Assembly (NCBI GenBank): GCA_003141555.1
Contig: PLMN01000026.1
Span: 1 to 32,176 of the forward strand
DNA length: 32,176 bases
DNA from: Candidatus Aminicenantota bacterium
GTDB lineage: Bacteria > Acidobacteriota > Aminicenantia > Aminicenantales > UBA4085
Direction: 5' to 3'
The position numbers and the translations under genes were made by a program. Below the pieces are notes generated by a model. It saw only the letters and a list, made by a program, of their open reading frames with translations, did no database searches and had not been told where the DNA came from. Position 1 is the stretch's first letter. Each line of letters starts with the position of its first letter. Of this stretch, positions 6,735 through 15,624 are shown piece after piece.

Positions 6735-8863
6735 AAATAACACATCTGCACATTGAGAACTACAAGGGGCTTCGCGAGATCGATATCCCGCTCTCGCGGT
6801 TTGCGTGCCTCATTGGCGAAAACAACGCGGGAAAATCATCTGTCCTGCAAGCTGTCTCTCTTTTCTTCTCTGGGTCCGCGCTACAAAAAATGCACTACTT
6901 CGATGCTGACAACCCGATCCGTATCGAAATGTCCTTCAATGAGATCGCCGATGGCGACCTCGACCGATTGGCTGAGGAGCACCGGACAAAGATAAAGGGC
7001 ATTATCAAGAATGGCGCGCTAACGTTGGTGAGGCTATACGGAGCAGAGGGTAAGAGCGCTCTAAAATATCGCAAACTACTTCCAAGAGAGGAGCGATTCT
7101 CTGACAACAAGATCGCCGAGTTGGTCAAGGGACAAAAGGCAAGCAAGGCATTCGCTGACGCAGTCACGGCAGTGTTCCCCGAACTCAATGGCATCGTAAC
7201 GGCCGCGATGAACCAGAACGATACTAAGGCCAAGATTCAGGAGTTGGCCGACAGCCTCCCGGATAATCAGAAATCACCCGCTGACGCCGACCTTCCCACG
7301 GGCATCGACAAGAGCATTTCGGCGTTACTCCCGGAGCCGATATACATTCCGGCAGTCAAGGATTTGAAAGACGATGTAAAGACAAGCGAGGGTACGCCTT
7401 TCGGAAAGGTGCTCGGCATTCTGCTAAAAGCCATTGAGCCGCATCTTGCCGAAGAGAAAACTCTCTTCGAGCAACTCAATAAAAAATTGAATCGTGTTAC
7501 CCAGGCCGACGGCACCGAGACGGACGAGCGGCTAGTACCAGTCAAGACCATCGAGGAAACGGTTGAACGCTTCGTTCAGGACAGTTTCAAGACCGTCAAG
7601 TTGCGGATCACCATTCCTCCGCCCGAATTGAAGACGGTTCTTTCGTCCGCCCTGATTTATGCCAATGACGGTGTTGACGGCCTGATCGACTCGAAAGGCG
7701 ATGGGCTTCGCCGCGCCATCGTCTTTGCCGTTCTTCGATCCTACGTCGAACTCAGCAAGACGGGATTGATTCCCGGGGAAGGCACGCAAACGCCGACTGA
7801 CCCTCGTCATCTGCTTCTCTTTGAAGAACCGGAACTGTACCTCCATCCCAAAGCGCAGCAGGTTCTGTTCGAAGCTCTGGGCACGTTTTCTCAAAAACAC
7901 CCGGTGATTGTAACCACGCACTCGCCTACTTTCTTCGGTCCGCAGTCCACCACGACCTTCATCAAGATGCACAAGAGGACGGACACCTCTGTTGCACGTA
8001 AGCCTTTTGGTGTCGCCCATCCGGTTGATCTGGGTGACACAAGCGCGAGAGATCAATTCCAGATAATTTGCTACGAAAACAACCACATTGCCTTTTTTGC
8101 GGAAACGGTGGTACTGGTTGAAGGCGACAGTGACTACATCGTCCTGCCGCATCTGGCGCGCATCATCAATCCTGCGTGGGACTCCGGCCAATTGCCTGTT
8201 CGCTTTGCCCGCATCGGGGGCAAAGGCAATATTCGACGGTACACACAGTTCTTCCGCCGGTTTCAAACACGCGTTTTAGTAGTGACTGATTTGGATTTTC
8301 TATTGGGAACCGAATTCGGACAGATCGATCCCGCTGATGATCTTAAAACCCAACGCGACGAACTGCTGGTGGCGGTCGATAAGGTCATTGACGCCAACGG
8401 CGGCACGCTGGAGCCGAACGCGGAACAAGTTAAGGATACCCACGAACGAGGCGATTTGCGTGCGTTGTGGAAAAAGGCTCGTGAGTTGCAGGCAAATTAC
8501 AAGATAGGCCACGCGTCCTTGGAGGATGTGACCAAAGCGGTTGATGAGTTTTTCGCATGGGAAAAATATTGGGGGCGGCGAGACACGCTTCGCCAATGCA
8601 ATGGTACTCTGTTATCGCAGAAACGAGCGCTCCTTGCCGGTCTCCGAGGACATGGGGTCTGCGTGTTGGAGAAAGGCACTATTGAAGACTACTACCCCGC
8701 CGACATAACCGGCGAAAGCAAGCCCGCCAAAGCACAGTGTTTCTGCAATTTCGTGACCTCCAAAGAGCAAGCACTGGCGTTGTGCGCCACGGGGCACAAG
8801 GGACCGAGGGGCGCGGACACCTCGGAATTTGAAGCAATCTTTGAAACAGTGTTCGGAACTTGA
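6731..8863 (+). CDS. OLD-family ATPase with TOPRIM nuclease domain, island gene 3
   Basis: Predicted 710-residue protein of the OLD (overcoming lysogenization defect) type: an ABC/SMC-like ATPase fused to a metal-dependent TOPRIM nuclease. It starts MKITHLHIENYKGL, with Walker A GENNAGKSS (K35). Walker B LLLFEEPELYLHP lies near 358-370, with the H-loop VIVTTHSPTFFG. The TOPRIM part shows VVLVEGDSDYIVLP (near 461) and the second acidic motif VVTDLDFLLG (near 516). The ATG at 6731 overlaps the preceding stop by 4 nt; in-frame sequence upstream of it merely shadows the previous gene. OLD proteins with a UvrD partner form Gabija; no UvrD-type gene is present here, the only helicase being the SNF2 gene two genes upstream. 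The likely role is DNA cleavage or nicking under ATP control in anti-phage defence. Confidence 0.9.
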   Translation: MKITHLHIENYKGLREIDIPLSRFACLIGENNAGKSSVLQAVSLFFSGSALQKMHYFDADNPIRIEMSFNEIADGDLDRLAEEHRTKIKGIIKNGALTLVRLYGAEGKSALKYRKLLPREERFSDNKIAELVKGQKASKAFADAVTAVFPELNGIVTAAMNQNDTKAKIQELADSLPDNQKSPADADLPTGIDKSISALLPEPIYIPAVKDLKDDVKTSEGTPFGKVLGILLKAIEPHLAEEKTLFEQLNKKLNRVTQADGTETDERLVPVKTIEETVERFVQDSFKTVKLRITIPPPELKTVLSSALIYANDGVDGLIDSKGDGLRRAIVFAVLRSYVELSKTGLIPGEGTQTPTDPRHLLLFEEPELYLHPKAQQVLFEALGTFSQKHPVIVTTHSPTFFGPQSTTTFIKMHKRTDTSVARKPFGVAHPVDLGDTSARDQFQIICYENNHIAFFAETVVLVEGDSDYIVLPHLARIINPAWDSGQLPVRFARIGGKGNIRRYTQFFRRFQTRVLVVTDLDFLLGTEFGQIDPADDLKTQRDELLVAVDKVIDANGGTLEPNAEQVKDTHERGDLRALWKKARELQANYKIGHASLEDVTKAVDEFFAWEKYWGRRDTLRQCNGTLLSQKRALLAGLRGHGVCVLEKGTIEDYYPADITGESKPAKAQCFCNFVTSKEQALALCATGHKGPRGADTSEFEAIFETVFGT

Positions 8864-8872
8864 GGAATAGGT

Positions 8873-10582
8873 ATGGCCAATAACAAGACAAAACTCGAAC
8901 TCACCTGGATAGGCAAGGAGAACCGGCCGAAACTGGAGCCGCGCATCCTCATTGAGGACCCGGCCAAGTCCCACCACGCGCCGTTTCGCACTGGAAAAGA
9001 CGACGTTTTCGATAACCGACTTATCTTCGGCGACAACCTACTCGCCCTTAAGGCGCTGGAGCAGGAGTTCGCGGGCAAAATCAATTGCATCTACATCGAC
9101 CCCCCATACAACACGGGATCGGCTTTTGAGCACTATGACGATGGAATTGAACACTCGCTTTGGTTATCGCTCATGCGCGATCGGCTGGAGATTCTACGAC
9201 AATTGCTGGCAAAGGATGGCTCGATTTGGATCAACATCGACGACATCGAGGGGCACTATCTCAAGGTCTTATGCGATGAGGTATTTGGCCGTCCGAATTT
9301 CGTCGCGAATATCGTGTGGCAGAAACGTACCTCTCGCGAGAATAGAGCTGCGGTCGGCTCTTCACATGACGACATTCTTGTCTATGCCATGTGTAGTCCA
9401 CAGGCGTGGAAAGCTGTTCGGAACAAGCTGCCGGCAAACGACTCCGGTTATGGGAATCCAGATAACGATCCTCGCGGAAAATGGCGGTCGATTCCATTCA
9501 GTGCACAGGGGTATCGGCTCAACCAGATGTACGACATCATCACGCCGACGGGCGTGGTCTTGCAGCCGCCGAAGGGCAGATGCTGGGGTGCGACAGAGCC
9601 GGTGTTTAGGCAATACCGCGCTGAGAACCGTGTCTACTTTCCCAAGGGTGGCGATGGTCGTCCCCGGATCAAGCAATTCGCAGGAGAGGAAGAAGGGCTA
9701 ACACCGATGACCTGGTGGGAAGCGTCGGAGTCTGGTGACAATGAGGAAGCCAAGAAGGAGATTCTAGAACTATTCCCGGATCAGGAGCCGTTCTCGACGC
9801 CAAAGCCGGAGCGTCTGATTCATCGGATAATGACCATCGCTACCGCCCCTGGCGACCTCGTCCTCGACTCCTTTGCCGGTTCCGGTACGACCGGCGCGGT
9901 GGCGCACAAGATGGGCCGCCGCTGGATCATGGTCGAACTCGGTGAGCATTGCCACACACACATCATCCCCCGGTTGAAGAAAGTGATTGATGGCGAAGAC
10001 AAGGGCGGCGTTTCGAAAGCCATGGACTGGAAAGGCGGAGGAGGGTTCCGCTATTATCGACTCGCGCCATCGCTCCTTCAAAAGGACGAGTTCGGCAACT
10101 GGGTCATCAGCAAGGAATACAACCCGGCCATGCTGGCCGAGGCGATGTGCAAGTTGGAGGGCTTTACCTACGCTCCCAGCGAAACGGTCTACTGGCAGCA
10201 CGGGCACTCCACCGAGACTGACTTTATCTACGTAACCACACAGACCTTAACCCGTGAGCAATTGCTGAAACTCCTCGATGAGGTCGGCGAAAGCCGTTCG
10301 CTCCTCGTCATGTGTGGCGCGTTTCGCGTTAAGAACCTCGACGAGTTCCCCAACCTGACGGTGAAGAAGATTCCGAAGGCGGTTCTCAACCGGTGCGAAT
10401 GGGGCAAGGACGATTACAGTTTAGAGATCCAGAACCTGCCGGTACGGGAGGAACCGCTGATTGGGCAGGTGGCGGTGGAAGCGGAGAGGGGGAGGAGGGG
10501 TAGGACGAAGGCGGAGCGGCGGGCGGAGGCGGCCGAACAGCCATCGCTTTTTGACCTTCCGGCGCAGGAGAAGAAACCGTGA
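8873..10582 (+). CDS. mod: Type III restriction-modification DNA methyltransferase (Mod), island gene 4
   Basis: Predicted 569-residue N6-adenine/N4-cytosine DNA methyltransferase. Motif IV is DPPYNTG (D76) and the AdoMet motif LDSFAGSGTTGAVAHKMGRR follows near residues 330-350. That motif order (IV before I) marks the beta class used by type III Mod subunits. The recognition region would be the roughly 130-320 segment between them. RLIFGDNLLALKAL before the catalytic motif is typical of Mod. The C-terminal 150 residues end in a low-complexity basic run (about 540-560). It lies 9 nt after the OLD gene, the only island junction without overlap, with GAGGAATAGG as ribosome-binding site. It should protect host DNA and supply target recognition to the Res subunit two genes downstream. 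Target sequence cannot be read from the protein. Confidence 0.93.
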   Translation: MANNKTKLELTWIGKENRPKLEPRILIEDPAKSHHAPFRTGKDDVFDNRLIFGDNLLALKALEQEFAGKINCIYIDPPYNTGSAFEHYDDGIEHSLWLSLMRDRLEILRQLLAKDGSIWINIDDIEGHYLKVLCDEVFGRPNFVANIVWQKRTSRENRAAVGSSHDDILVYAMCSPQAWKAVRNKLPANDSGYGNPDNDPRGKWRSIPFSAQGYRLNQMYDIITPTGVVLQPPKGRCWGATEPVFRQYRAENRVYFPKGGDGRPRIKQFAGEEEGLTPMTWWEASESGDNEEAKKEILELFPDQEPFSTPKPERLIHRIMTIATAPGDLVLDSFAGSGTTGAVAHKMGRRWIMVELGEHCHTHIIPRLKKVIDGEDKGGVSKAMDWKGGGGFRYYRLAPSLLQKDEFGNWVISKEYNPAMLAEAMCKLEGFTYAPSETVYWQHGHSTETDFIYVTTQTLTREQLLKLLDEVGESRSLLVMCGAFRVKNLDEFPNLTVKKIPKAVLNRCEWGKDDYSLEIQNLPVREEPLIGQVAVEAERGRRGRTKAERRAEAAEQPSLFDLPAQEKKP

Positions 10583-11769
10583 AACGAAAAAAAGGCATAT
10601 CGAGACCGTCGTTGCCGATGTATGAACGCATTCGGCAGATACTGGATTTCGCCAAAAGCACCGTGGCCCGTTCGGTAAATACGACGCAGGTGGTCGCAAA
10701 CTGGTTGATCGGACGCGAGATCGTGGAAGAGGAGCAGAAAGGCCGAGCGAGGGCCGAATACGGCAAGCGGCTGATCGAGAACCTATCAAAGCGTTTGGTG
10801 AAGGACTTTGGCCGTGGGTTCGCCGTCCGCAATCTGGAAACATTCAGAGCGTTCTATCTGGGATATCCCGAACTCGTAATTCCGCACGCACTGCGTGCGG
10901 AATTGGCAGATCATCGATCGGCAGTGATTCGCCCCGCAGTGCGCAGCGAATTGAAAGATACGGTTTTACTCCCCGTGCCGGTGATTCCGCACGCAGTGAG
11001 TACGAAATCCTGGAAGCCGGGCGTGCTTCATCCGAACTTGTCTTGGACGCATTATCGGGTTCTCCTTCGCGTGGACAAAGCGGCAGCCCGAGCCTTCTAC
11101 GAGATCGAGGCGATCAAAAACAACTGGGCCGCGCGGGAGCTGGAACGGCAGATCAACAGCCTTCTCTACGAACGTCTGGCCATGAGCCGGGACAAGAAGG
11201 GGCTGATGCGCCTTGCGGTCAAGGGCCATGAGGTGCAGAAGCCCACCGATGTGTTCAAAGACCCGGTGGTTATGGAGTTTCTCGGCCTACCGGAATCGCC
11301 GAGACTGGTAGAGACCGACCTGGAGCAGGCACTGATCAACAACCTACAAATCTTCCTGCTGGAGCTGGGCAAGGGCTTCGCCTTCGTAGCCCGGCAGGAG
11401 CGGCTGACCTTGGATGGAGATCATTTCTACATTGATCTGGTGTTCTATCACACCATCCTGAAGTGCTATGTGATCATTGACCTTAAAACCGGCAAGTTAT
11501 CGCATCAAGACCTTGGGCAACTCCAGTTATACGTGAACTACTACGACCGAGAACGTCGGACGGAAGGCGATGGTCCGACGCTCGGGTTGATCCTCTGTGC
11601 GGACAAGAACGATGCCGTGGTGCGGTACACGTTGGGCGCGGATCAGCGAAAGACCATCTTTGCCAGTCGCTACAAGCTCCATCTTCCCAGCGAGGCTGAA
11701 CTCCGGGCCGAACTGCGGCGCGAAGTGAGAGCGCTGTCCGCCCCGACGAATATGGGAGGCGCGAAATGA
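10579..11769 (+). CDS. DUF1016 (YhcG-type) PD-(D/E)XK nuclease, island gene 5
   Basis: Predicted 396 residues, starting at GTG 10579 (GTGA overlap with mod; AGGAG 8 nt upstream). The N-terminal DUF1016 helical domain has ILDFAKSTVARSVN, VANWLIGREIVEEEQ and YGKRLIENLSKRL, ending FRAFYLGYPEL. The C-terminal nuclease domain shows FYIDLVFYH (D286), VIIDLKTGKL (D301, K303) and the helix LGQLQLYVNYYDRE, a complete PD-(D/E)XK core. Between the two domains, about 45-50 residues (roughly 100-148) carry three related repeats not expected in the family; normally the YPEL stretch runs nearly straight into the LSWTHY motif. YhcG-like proteins recur in restriction and defence loci; their exact target is unsettled. 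It probably acts as an accessory nuclease of this system. Confidence 0.9.
   Translation: MKRKKGISRPSLPMYERIRQILDFAKSTVARSVNTTQVVANWLIGREIVEEEQKGRARAEYGKRLIENLSKRLVKDFGRGFAVRNLETFRAFYLGYPELVIPHALRAELADHRSAVIRPAVRSELKDTVLLPVPVIPHAVSTKSWKPGVLHPNLSWTHYRVLLRVDKAAARAFYEIEAIKNNWAARELERQINSLLYERLAMSRDKKGLMRLAVKGHEVQKPTDVFKDPVVMEFLGLPESPRLVETDLEQALINNLQIFLLELGKGFAFVARQERLTLDGDHFYIDLVFYHTILKCYVIIDLKTGKLSHQDLGQLQLYVNYYDRERRTEGDGPTLGLILCADKNDAVVRYTLGADQRKTIFASRYKLHLPSEAELRAELRREVRALSAPTNMGGAK
10878..11008 (+). repeat. Three in-frame palindromic repeat units within the DUF1016 gene
   Basis: Unit 1 (10878-10904) is a perfect palindrome: AATTCCGCACGCA, C, TGCGTGCGGAATT. Unit 2 (10927-10951) has the same length with 10 of 12 arm pairs intact. 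Unit 3 (10984-11008) is more decayed. Cores start at 10879, 10927 and 10984, so spacings are 48 and 57 bp, both multiples of three. They are translated as VIPHALRAEL, VIRPAVRSEL and VIPHAVSTKS in the linker between the two protein domains. Confidence 0.85.
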
Positions 11770-14477
11770 ACCCGCACATTAATACCATCGCCAACCGACT
11801 CAGTCTCCGGCCGCCCCAGCGCGACTCACTGGAGATTCTTGCGCGGGTTTGCGACATCGTGCCGCTGGAGAAGAACACCGACGTGGCCCAGGCGCTTAAG
11901 ACCATTCAGGCCGAGTATGCCACGGTTACCGACTTCGAGCGCGACTTTCCGTCGCTCTGCTTCGCCCTGGCGACCGGCGTGGGCAAGACGAGGCTCATGG
12001 GCGCGTTCATCGCCTACCTTTTCAAGGCCGAGGGCATTCGGCACTTCTTCGTCCTCGCGCCAAACCTGACCATCTACAACAAGCTCATCGCGGACTTCAC
12101 ACCCAACACGCCGAAGTACGTCTTTCAGGGCATTGCCGACTTCGCGGTCGAGCCGCCGGAGATCATCACCGGAGACAACTACGATAGCGGGCGGGGGGTT
12201 CGGACCAGGACGCTCTTTGGCACAGATGAAAGGGTGCACGTCAATATCTTCAACATCTCGAAGATCACGAGCACGGAGACGCCCAAAGGGGCTGAGAAGA
12301 CCAATATCCCGCGATTCCGTCGGCTCCAGGAATACATCGGACAAAGCTACTTTGAATATCTTTCGAAGCTCGACGACCTCGTGCTTCTCATGGATGAATC
12401 GCACCGCTACCGGGCCTCGGCGGGCATGAAGGCCATCGGCGAGTTGAAGCCCATTCTCGGCCTTGAACTCACCGCCACGCCGCATGTGGAGCGCGCAGGA
12501 GGTACGCAGGCGTTCCAGAACGTCATCTATGCCTACCCGCTATCGAGCGCCATGACCGACGGGTTCGTCAAGGAACCCGCCGTGGCGACTCGCGAAAATT
12601 TCAATCTGAAGAACTATGACGCGGCGGGACTGGAGCGGCTGAAGCTGGAAGACGGCGTCCGCATCCACGAAAACACCAAGGTCGAGCTGGAGGTATACGC
12701 CCGCGAGAACGGCAAGCCCATCGTTAAGCCCTTCATGCTGGTCATCGCTCGCGATACCGACCATGCCGACGTCCTCATGAAAGCCATTAAAGAAGAAGCG
12801 TTCTTCGCGGGCCGATACAAAGGCAAGGTCATTCAGGTTCACTCGAAACAAACGGGCGAGGAACGGGACGAGACCGTCGAGCAACTCATCAACGTGGAGA
12901 AGTCGGACAACCCGACGGAAATCGTCATCCACGTGAACATGCTCAAGGAGGGTTGGGACGTTACCAATCTTTACACCATCGTTCCGCTCCGGGCAGCGAA
13001 CTCGCAGACGCTGGTGGAGCAGTCCATCGGCCGCGGACTGCGCTTGCCCTACGGCAAACGCACGGGCGTGGGAGCGGTGGACCGGCTGACCATCGTGTCG
13101 CATGATAAGTTCCAGGAGATTGTGGACTACGCCAACAGCGCCGACTCCATCATCCGGGGCGGACTGAAGGTCGTCTATATCAGCGATGAGCGTTCCAAGG
13201 TCGTGATCGCCGAGCCGGAGATCATGCAACGCATTCAGCCTCAGGCCGTTGCGGAGGGCGCTGGCGAGTACAAGATTGAGCGGCCCAAATTATTGTTCGA
13301 TAATCCTAAGGAACAAGAAGCGGCTAAAGCAACGCTGGAGGTCATCCGTCGGGAATTCGAGCGCCTGCCGCGTTCCGCCGACCTCGCCAAACCGGAAATC
13401 CAGAAGCAGATCGTCGAGAGGGTGAAAGAGATCATCACCCCGGCACAACAAGAACTGGGAGGCATCGCCGAGCAGGTGAACGTGGCCGAGGTCGTGGCCA
13501 AGACCATCATCCTGCGGAACGAGCTTTCGATTGATATCCCCCGCATTGCGGTCCAGCCCGTTGGCGACGTGACGCGAGGGTACCGGGAGTTCAATCTCAA
13601 TCTCGCCGGCGTCCGCCTCCAGCCGGTTGATAACGAGATTCTCATCCAGGAACTGCACCGACGGGAACAGCATCGGCTCATGAGCGGCACCGGTATCGTG
13701 CCGGAGGAGAAGCTCGCAGACTATCTCGTGCGCGGCCTCATTGATTTCAATGACATCTGCTACGACGACCACGCGGGTTTACTCTACAAATTGGCCGGGC
13801 AAGTCGTGGCCCATCTACGGTCCTACCTCAAGAACGAGGACGAGGTCCTTAACGTCCTTCAATACCACCAGCAGGCGTTGGTCAATCTGACCCATGCCCA
13901 GATGCAGGAACACTACGAGGAGAAGGCGGCGGCTTATGAAGCGCAGGTGAGCAAGGGTTTCAGGACGATGCGCCCCAACAACTACTCGGCTCCTGCCGGG
14001 GAAAACGAGCGAGACTTCCGCGCGCCTGTGTCCGACAAGCAGGACATCCGCAAGATGCTTTTTGCCGGATTCGGAAAGTGCCTCTACCGGGTCCAGAAGT
14101 TCGACTCGGACTCGGAGCGACGGTTCGCCATGGTTCTTGAGAACGACAAGGAAGTCCTGAAGTGGTTCAAACCGGCGCGGGGAGTGTTCCAAATCATATA
14201 TGGCAATCGTGACGGCGAGATGTACGAGCCGGACTTCGTGGTCGAGACGAAGACGGAGAAGTTTCTATGCGAACCGAAGGCTGCGCGCGAGATGAACGAC
14301 GCGGAAGTATTGGCCAAGGCTAAAGCTGCGGCGGAATGGTGCGTCCATGCCACCACGCACGAGAAGCAGCACGGTGGTAGTAAACCGTGGAAATACCTGC
14401 TTATTCCGCACGATGTGATTACGGACAATAAGTCGCTTCAGGGCCTGGCCGCGACTTACGCTTGGGTGAAAAAATGA
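11766..14477 (+). CDS. res: Type III restriction endonuclease, Res subunit, island gene 6
   Basis: Predicted 903-residue ATP-dependent helicase-nuclease. Walker A is [11 protein letters not shown] (K74), the DEAD/H-type box is [10 protein letters not shown] (near 209-217), motif III is LELTATPH, and motif VI is [13 protein letters not shown] (near 420). The C-terminal nuclease core is [10 protein letters not shown] (P822, D823) followed by CEPKA (E836, K838), a D-x12-ExK arrangement as in PD-(D/E)XK enzymes. Type III Res proteins work in complex with Mod, cleaving after ATP-dependent communication between inversely oriented sites. All motifs look intact. The start overlaps the DUF1016 stop (ATGA), and the stop overlaps the Fic start. 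Unusually, mod and res are separated by the DUF1016 gene rather than adjacent. Confidence 0.93.
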   Translation: MNPHINTIANRLSLRPPQRDSLEILARVCDIVPLEKNTDVAQALKTIQAEYATVTDFERDFPSLCFALATGVGKTRLMGAFIAYLFKAEGIRHFFVLAPNLTIYNKLIADFTPNTPKYVFQGIADFAVEPPEIITGDNYDSGRGVRTRTLFGTDERVHVNIFNISKITSTETPKGAEKTNIPRFRRLQEYIGQSYFEYLSKLDDLVLLMDESHRYRASAGMKAIGELKPILGLELTATPHVERAGGTQAFQNVIYAYPLSSAMTDGFVKEPAVATRENFNLKNYDAAGLERLKLEDGVRIHENTKVELEVYARENGKPIVKPFMLVIARDTDHADVLMKAIKEEAFFAGRYKGKVIQVHSKQTGEERDETVEQLINVEKSDNPTEIVIHVNMLKEGWDVTNLYTIVPLRAANSQTLVEQSIGRGLRLPYGKRTGVGAVDRLTIVSHDKFQEIVDYANSADSIIRGGLKVVYISDERSKVVIAEPEIMQRIQPQAVAEGAGEYKIERPKLLFDNPKEQEAAKATLEVIRREFERLPRSADLAKPEIQKQIVERVKEIITPAQQELGGIAEQVNVAEVVAKTIILRNELSIDIPRIAVQPVGDVTRGYREFNLNLAGVRLQPVDNEILIQELHRREQHRLMSGTGIVPEEKLADYLVRGLIDFNDICYDDHAGLLYKLAGQVVAHLRSYLKNEDEVLNVLQYHQQALVNLTHAQMQEHYEEKAAAYEAQVSKGFRTMRPNNYSAPAGENERDFRAPVSDKQDIRKMLFAGFGKCLYRVQKFDSDSERRFAMVLENDKEVLKWFKPARGVFQIIYGNRDGEMYEPDFVVETKTEKFLCEPKAAREMNDAEVLAKAKAAAEWCVHATTHEKQHGGSKPWKYLLIPHDVITDNKSLQGLAATYAWVKK

Positions 14478-15523
14478 CGAAGAGCTTCAAACCCATCTTC
14501 ACGATCACTAACCGCATCACCGCCGGGCTGACCCGTATCGAACGGGCTCGGGGGTTCCTGGAAGCCGCGGCATTGTCCGAGGCCTGGATACGCGAGATGG
14601 GTCAGCGCGCTTTGATCCTGGAAGCCCACCACACAACGCACATCGAGGGAACGCGCCTTACGTTAGAACAAGCCCAGCGCTTACTTGGAGGAAACTCGGT
14701 TCCCGGGGCTGACCCCGACGACGTGCGGGAGCTGCTGAATTACCGGAAGGCCTTCGATTTCGTTTCGGATCATTTGGAAACAAGAGGGCCGATCACGGAG
14801 GGGCTGGTTCGGGAAATTCACAAGTGGCTCGTCAAGGGTGTTCGGGGCGGGACCGCGGCTCCGGGCGAGTACAGAAAGATCCAGAACTATGTAGTCAATT
14901 CGGTCACCGGCGAAACGGTCTACACGCCTCCTCCGGCGCACGATGTCCCGATTCTTATGGCGGAGTTAGTGGGCTGGCTCAACCAGGAACAGGGGGTCCA
15001 TCCAGTATTGGTGAGTGGCATCGCCCAATATCAACTCGTACATATCCATCCTTTCCTAGACGGCAACGGGAGAACGTCCCGGTTGCTTTCCACTCTTTAT
15101 CTTTACCGGGCCGGGTACGACTTCAAACGGCTGTTCACGATCAGCGAGTATTACGACCGGGATCGGATCGCGTTCTATCGGGCGATCCAGAGCGTTCGCG
15201 AACACGGATTGGACATGACCGGCTGGCTTGAGTACTTCGTCGAGGGGTTGACCACCCAACTTGCCGAGATCAGAGAGCGCGGGGAGCAGGCTATCCGCCG
15301 TGATGTGCTTATCAAGGGACAGCGACTTTCGGATCGGCAAGCTAAGGCCCTCGAATATATCCTAGAACACGGCAGTCTTACAATTCAGGAATTCGAGCGC
15401 CTATGTCCCAAAGACAACCGGCGGACCTTACAACGCGACCTCAAGATGATGGTGAACCGCGGCTTGGTGATCACCGAAGGTAAAACCCACCAACTATTTT
15501 ACCGATTGGCAAAGCCGAACTGA
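14474..15523 (+). CDS. Fic/DOC-family protein with winged-helix C-terminus, island gene 7
   Basis: Predicted 349 residues. ATG 14474 forms ATGA with the res stop; an in-frame TTG at 14462 is less likely. The catalytic Fic motif HPFLDGNGR (H192) is complete, preceded by [11 protein letters not shown]. The inhibitory helix motif (S/T)xxxE(G/N) is present N-terminal to it as TTHIEG (T54, E58, G59), which in the family blocks ATP binding and keeps AMPylation off. The N-terminus [15 protein letters not shown] resembles the Fic_N region. The C-terminus (about 285-349) looks like a winged helix ([28 protein letters not shown]), suggesting DNA binding. It could AMPylate a host or phage protein, or regulate the operon. 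It is the last island gene before the repeat cluster and attR. Confidence 0.9.
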   Translation: MTKSFKPIFTITNRITAGLTRIERARGFLEAAALSEAWIREMGQRALILEAHHTTHIEGTRLTLEQAQRLLGGNSVPGADPDDVRELLNYRKAFDFVSDHLETRGPITEGLVREIHKWLVKGVRGGTAAPGEYRKIQNYVVNSVTGETVYTPPPAHDVPILMAELVGWLNQEQGVHPVLVSGIAQYQLVHIHPFLDGNGRTSRLLSTLYLYRAGYDFKRLFTISEYYDRDRIAFYRAIQSVREHGLDMTGWLEYFVEGLTTQLAEIRERGEQAIRRDVLIKGQRLSDRQAKALEYILEHGSLTIQEFERLCPKDNRRTLQRDLKMMVNRGLVITEGKTHQLFYRLAKPN

Positions 15524-15525
15524 TC

Positions 15526-15580
15526 TTTGCGACAGGTTTGCGACAATGTTTGCGACACGTTCGCGGCAGGCTTTGTGACA
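15526..15580 (+). repeat. Five phased 9-bp repeats beside attR
   Basis: TTTGCGACA is exact at 15526, 15537 and 15549. TTCGCGGCA (two changes) is at 15560 and TTTGTGACA (one change) at 15572. Spacing is 11, 12, 11, 12 bp, so all copies face nearly the same side of the helix. The array fills the non-coding gap between the Fic stop and the right att-like repeat, the position expected of recombinase arm sites or excisionase sites. I see no copies beside the left repeat. Confidence 0.8.
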
Positions 15581-15609
15581 TAACCCGTAGTGCTGAGAAT
15601 TGAGCTTAG

Positions 15610-15623
15610 CCCGGGGAGCCATT
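15610..15623 (+). repeat. attR-like 14-bp direct repeat
   Basis: CCCGGGGAGCCATT, identical to 2545-2558 in the tRNA-Asn 3' end. It ends one base before the stop codon of the minus-strand hydrolase gene at 15625, marking the island's right edge. Confidence 0.75.
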
Positions 15624-15624
15624 C

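Larger units (their letters stand above)
2545..15623 (+). mobile_element. Genomic island at tRNA-Asn carrying a seven-gene defence-like operon
   Basis: About 13 kb lies between two exact 14-bp copies of the tRNA-Asn 3' end. All seven genes inside are on the plus strand and belong to families typical of defence islands. The flanks are housekeeping genes. By eye the interior uses more A/T at third codon positions than the strongly G/C-ending flanking genes. No integrase, excisionase or transposase gene lies between the repeats, so the unit is either stranded or mobilised in trans. Removing one repeat and the interior would place tRNA-Asn directly against the 3' end of the minus-strand hydrolase gene at 15625. 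Confidence 0.75.

Noticed and set aside
14403-14425. ATTCCGCACG-like sequence in res as a fourth palindromic unit
   Set aside because: Only the first ten bases match, no inverted arm follows, and the encoded residues fit the Res reading frame naturally.
2710-15523. Assignment as BREX, DISARM or Gabija
   Set aside because: No PglZ/BrxC, no DrmA/B/C and no UvrD-type GajB partner are present.
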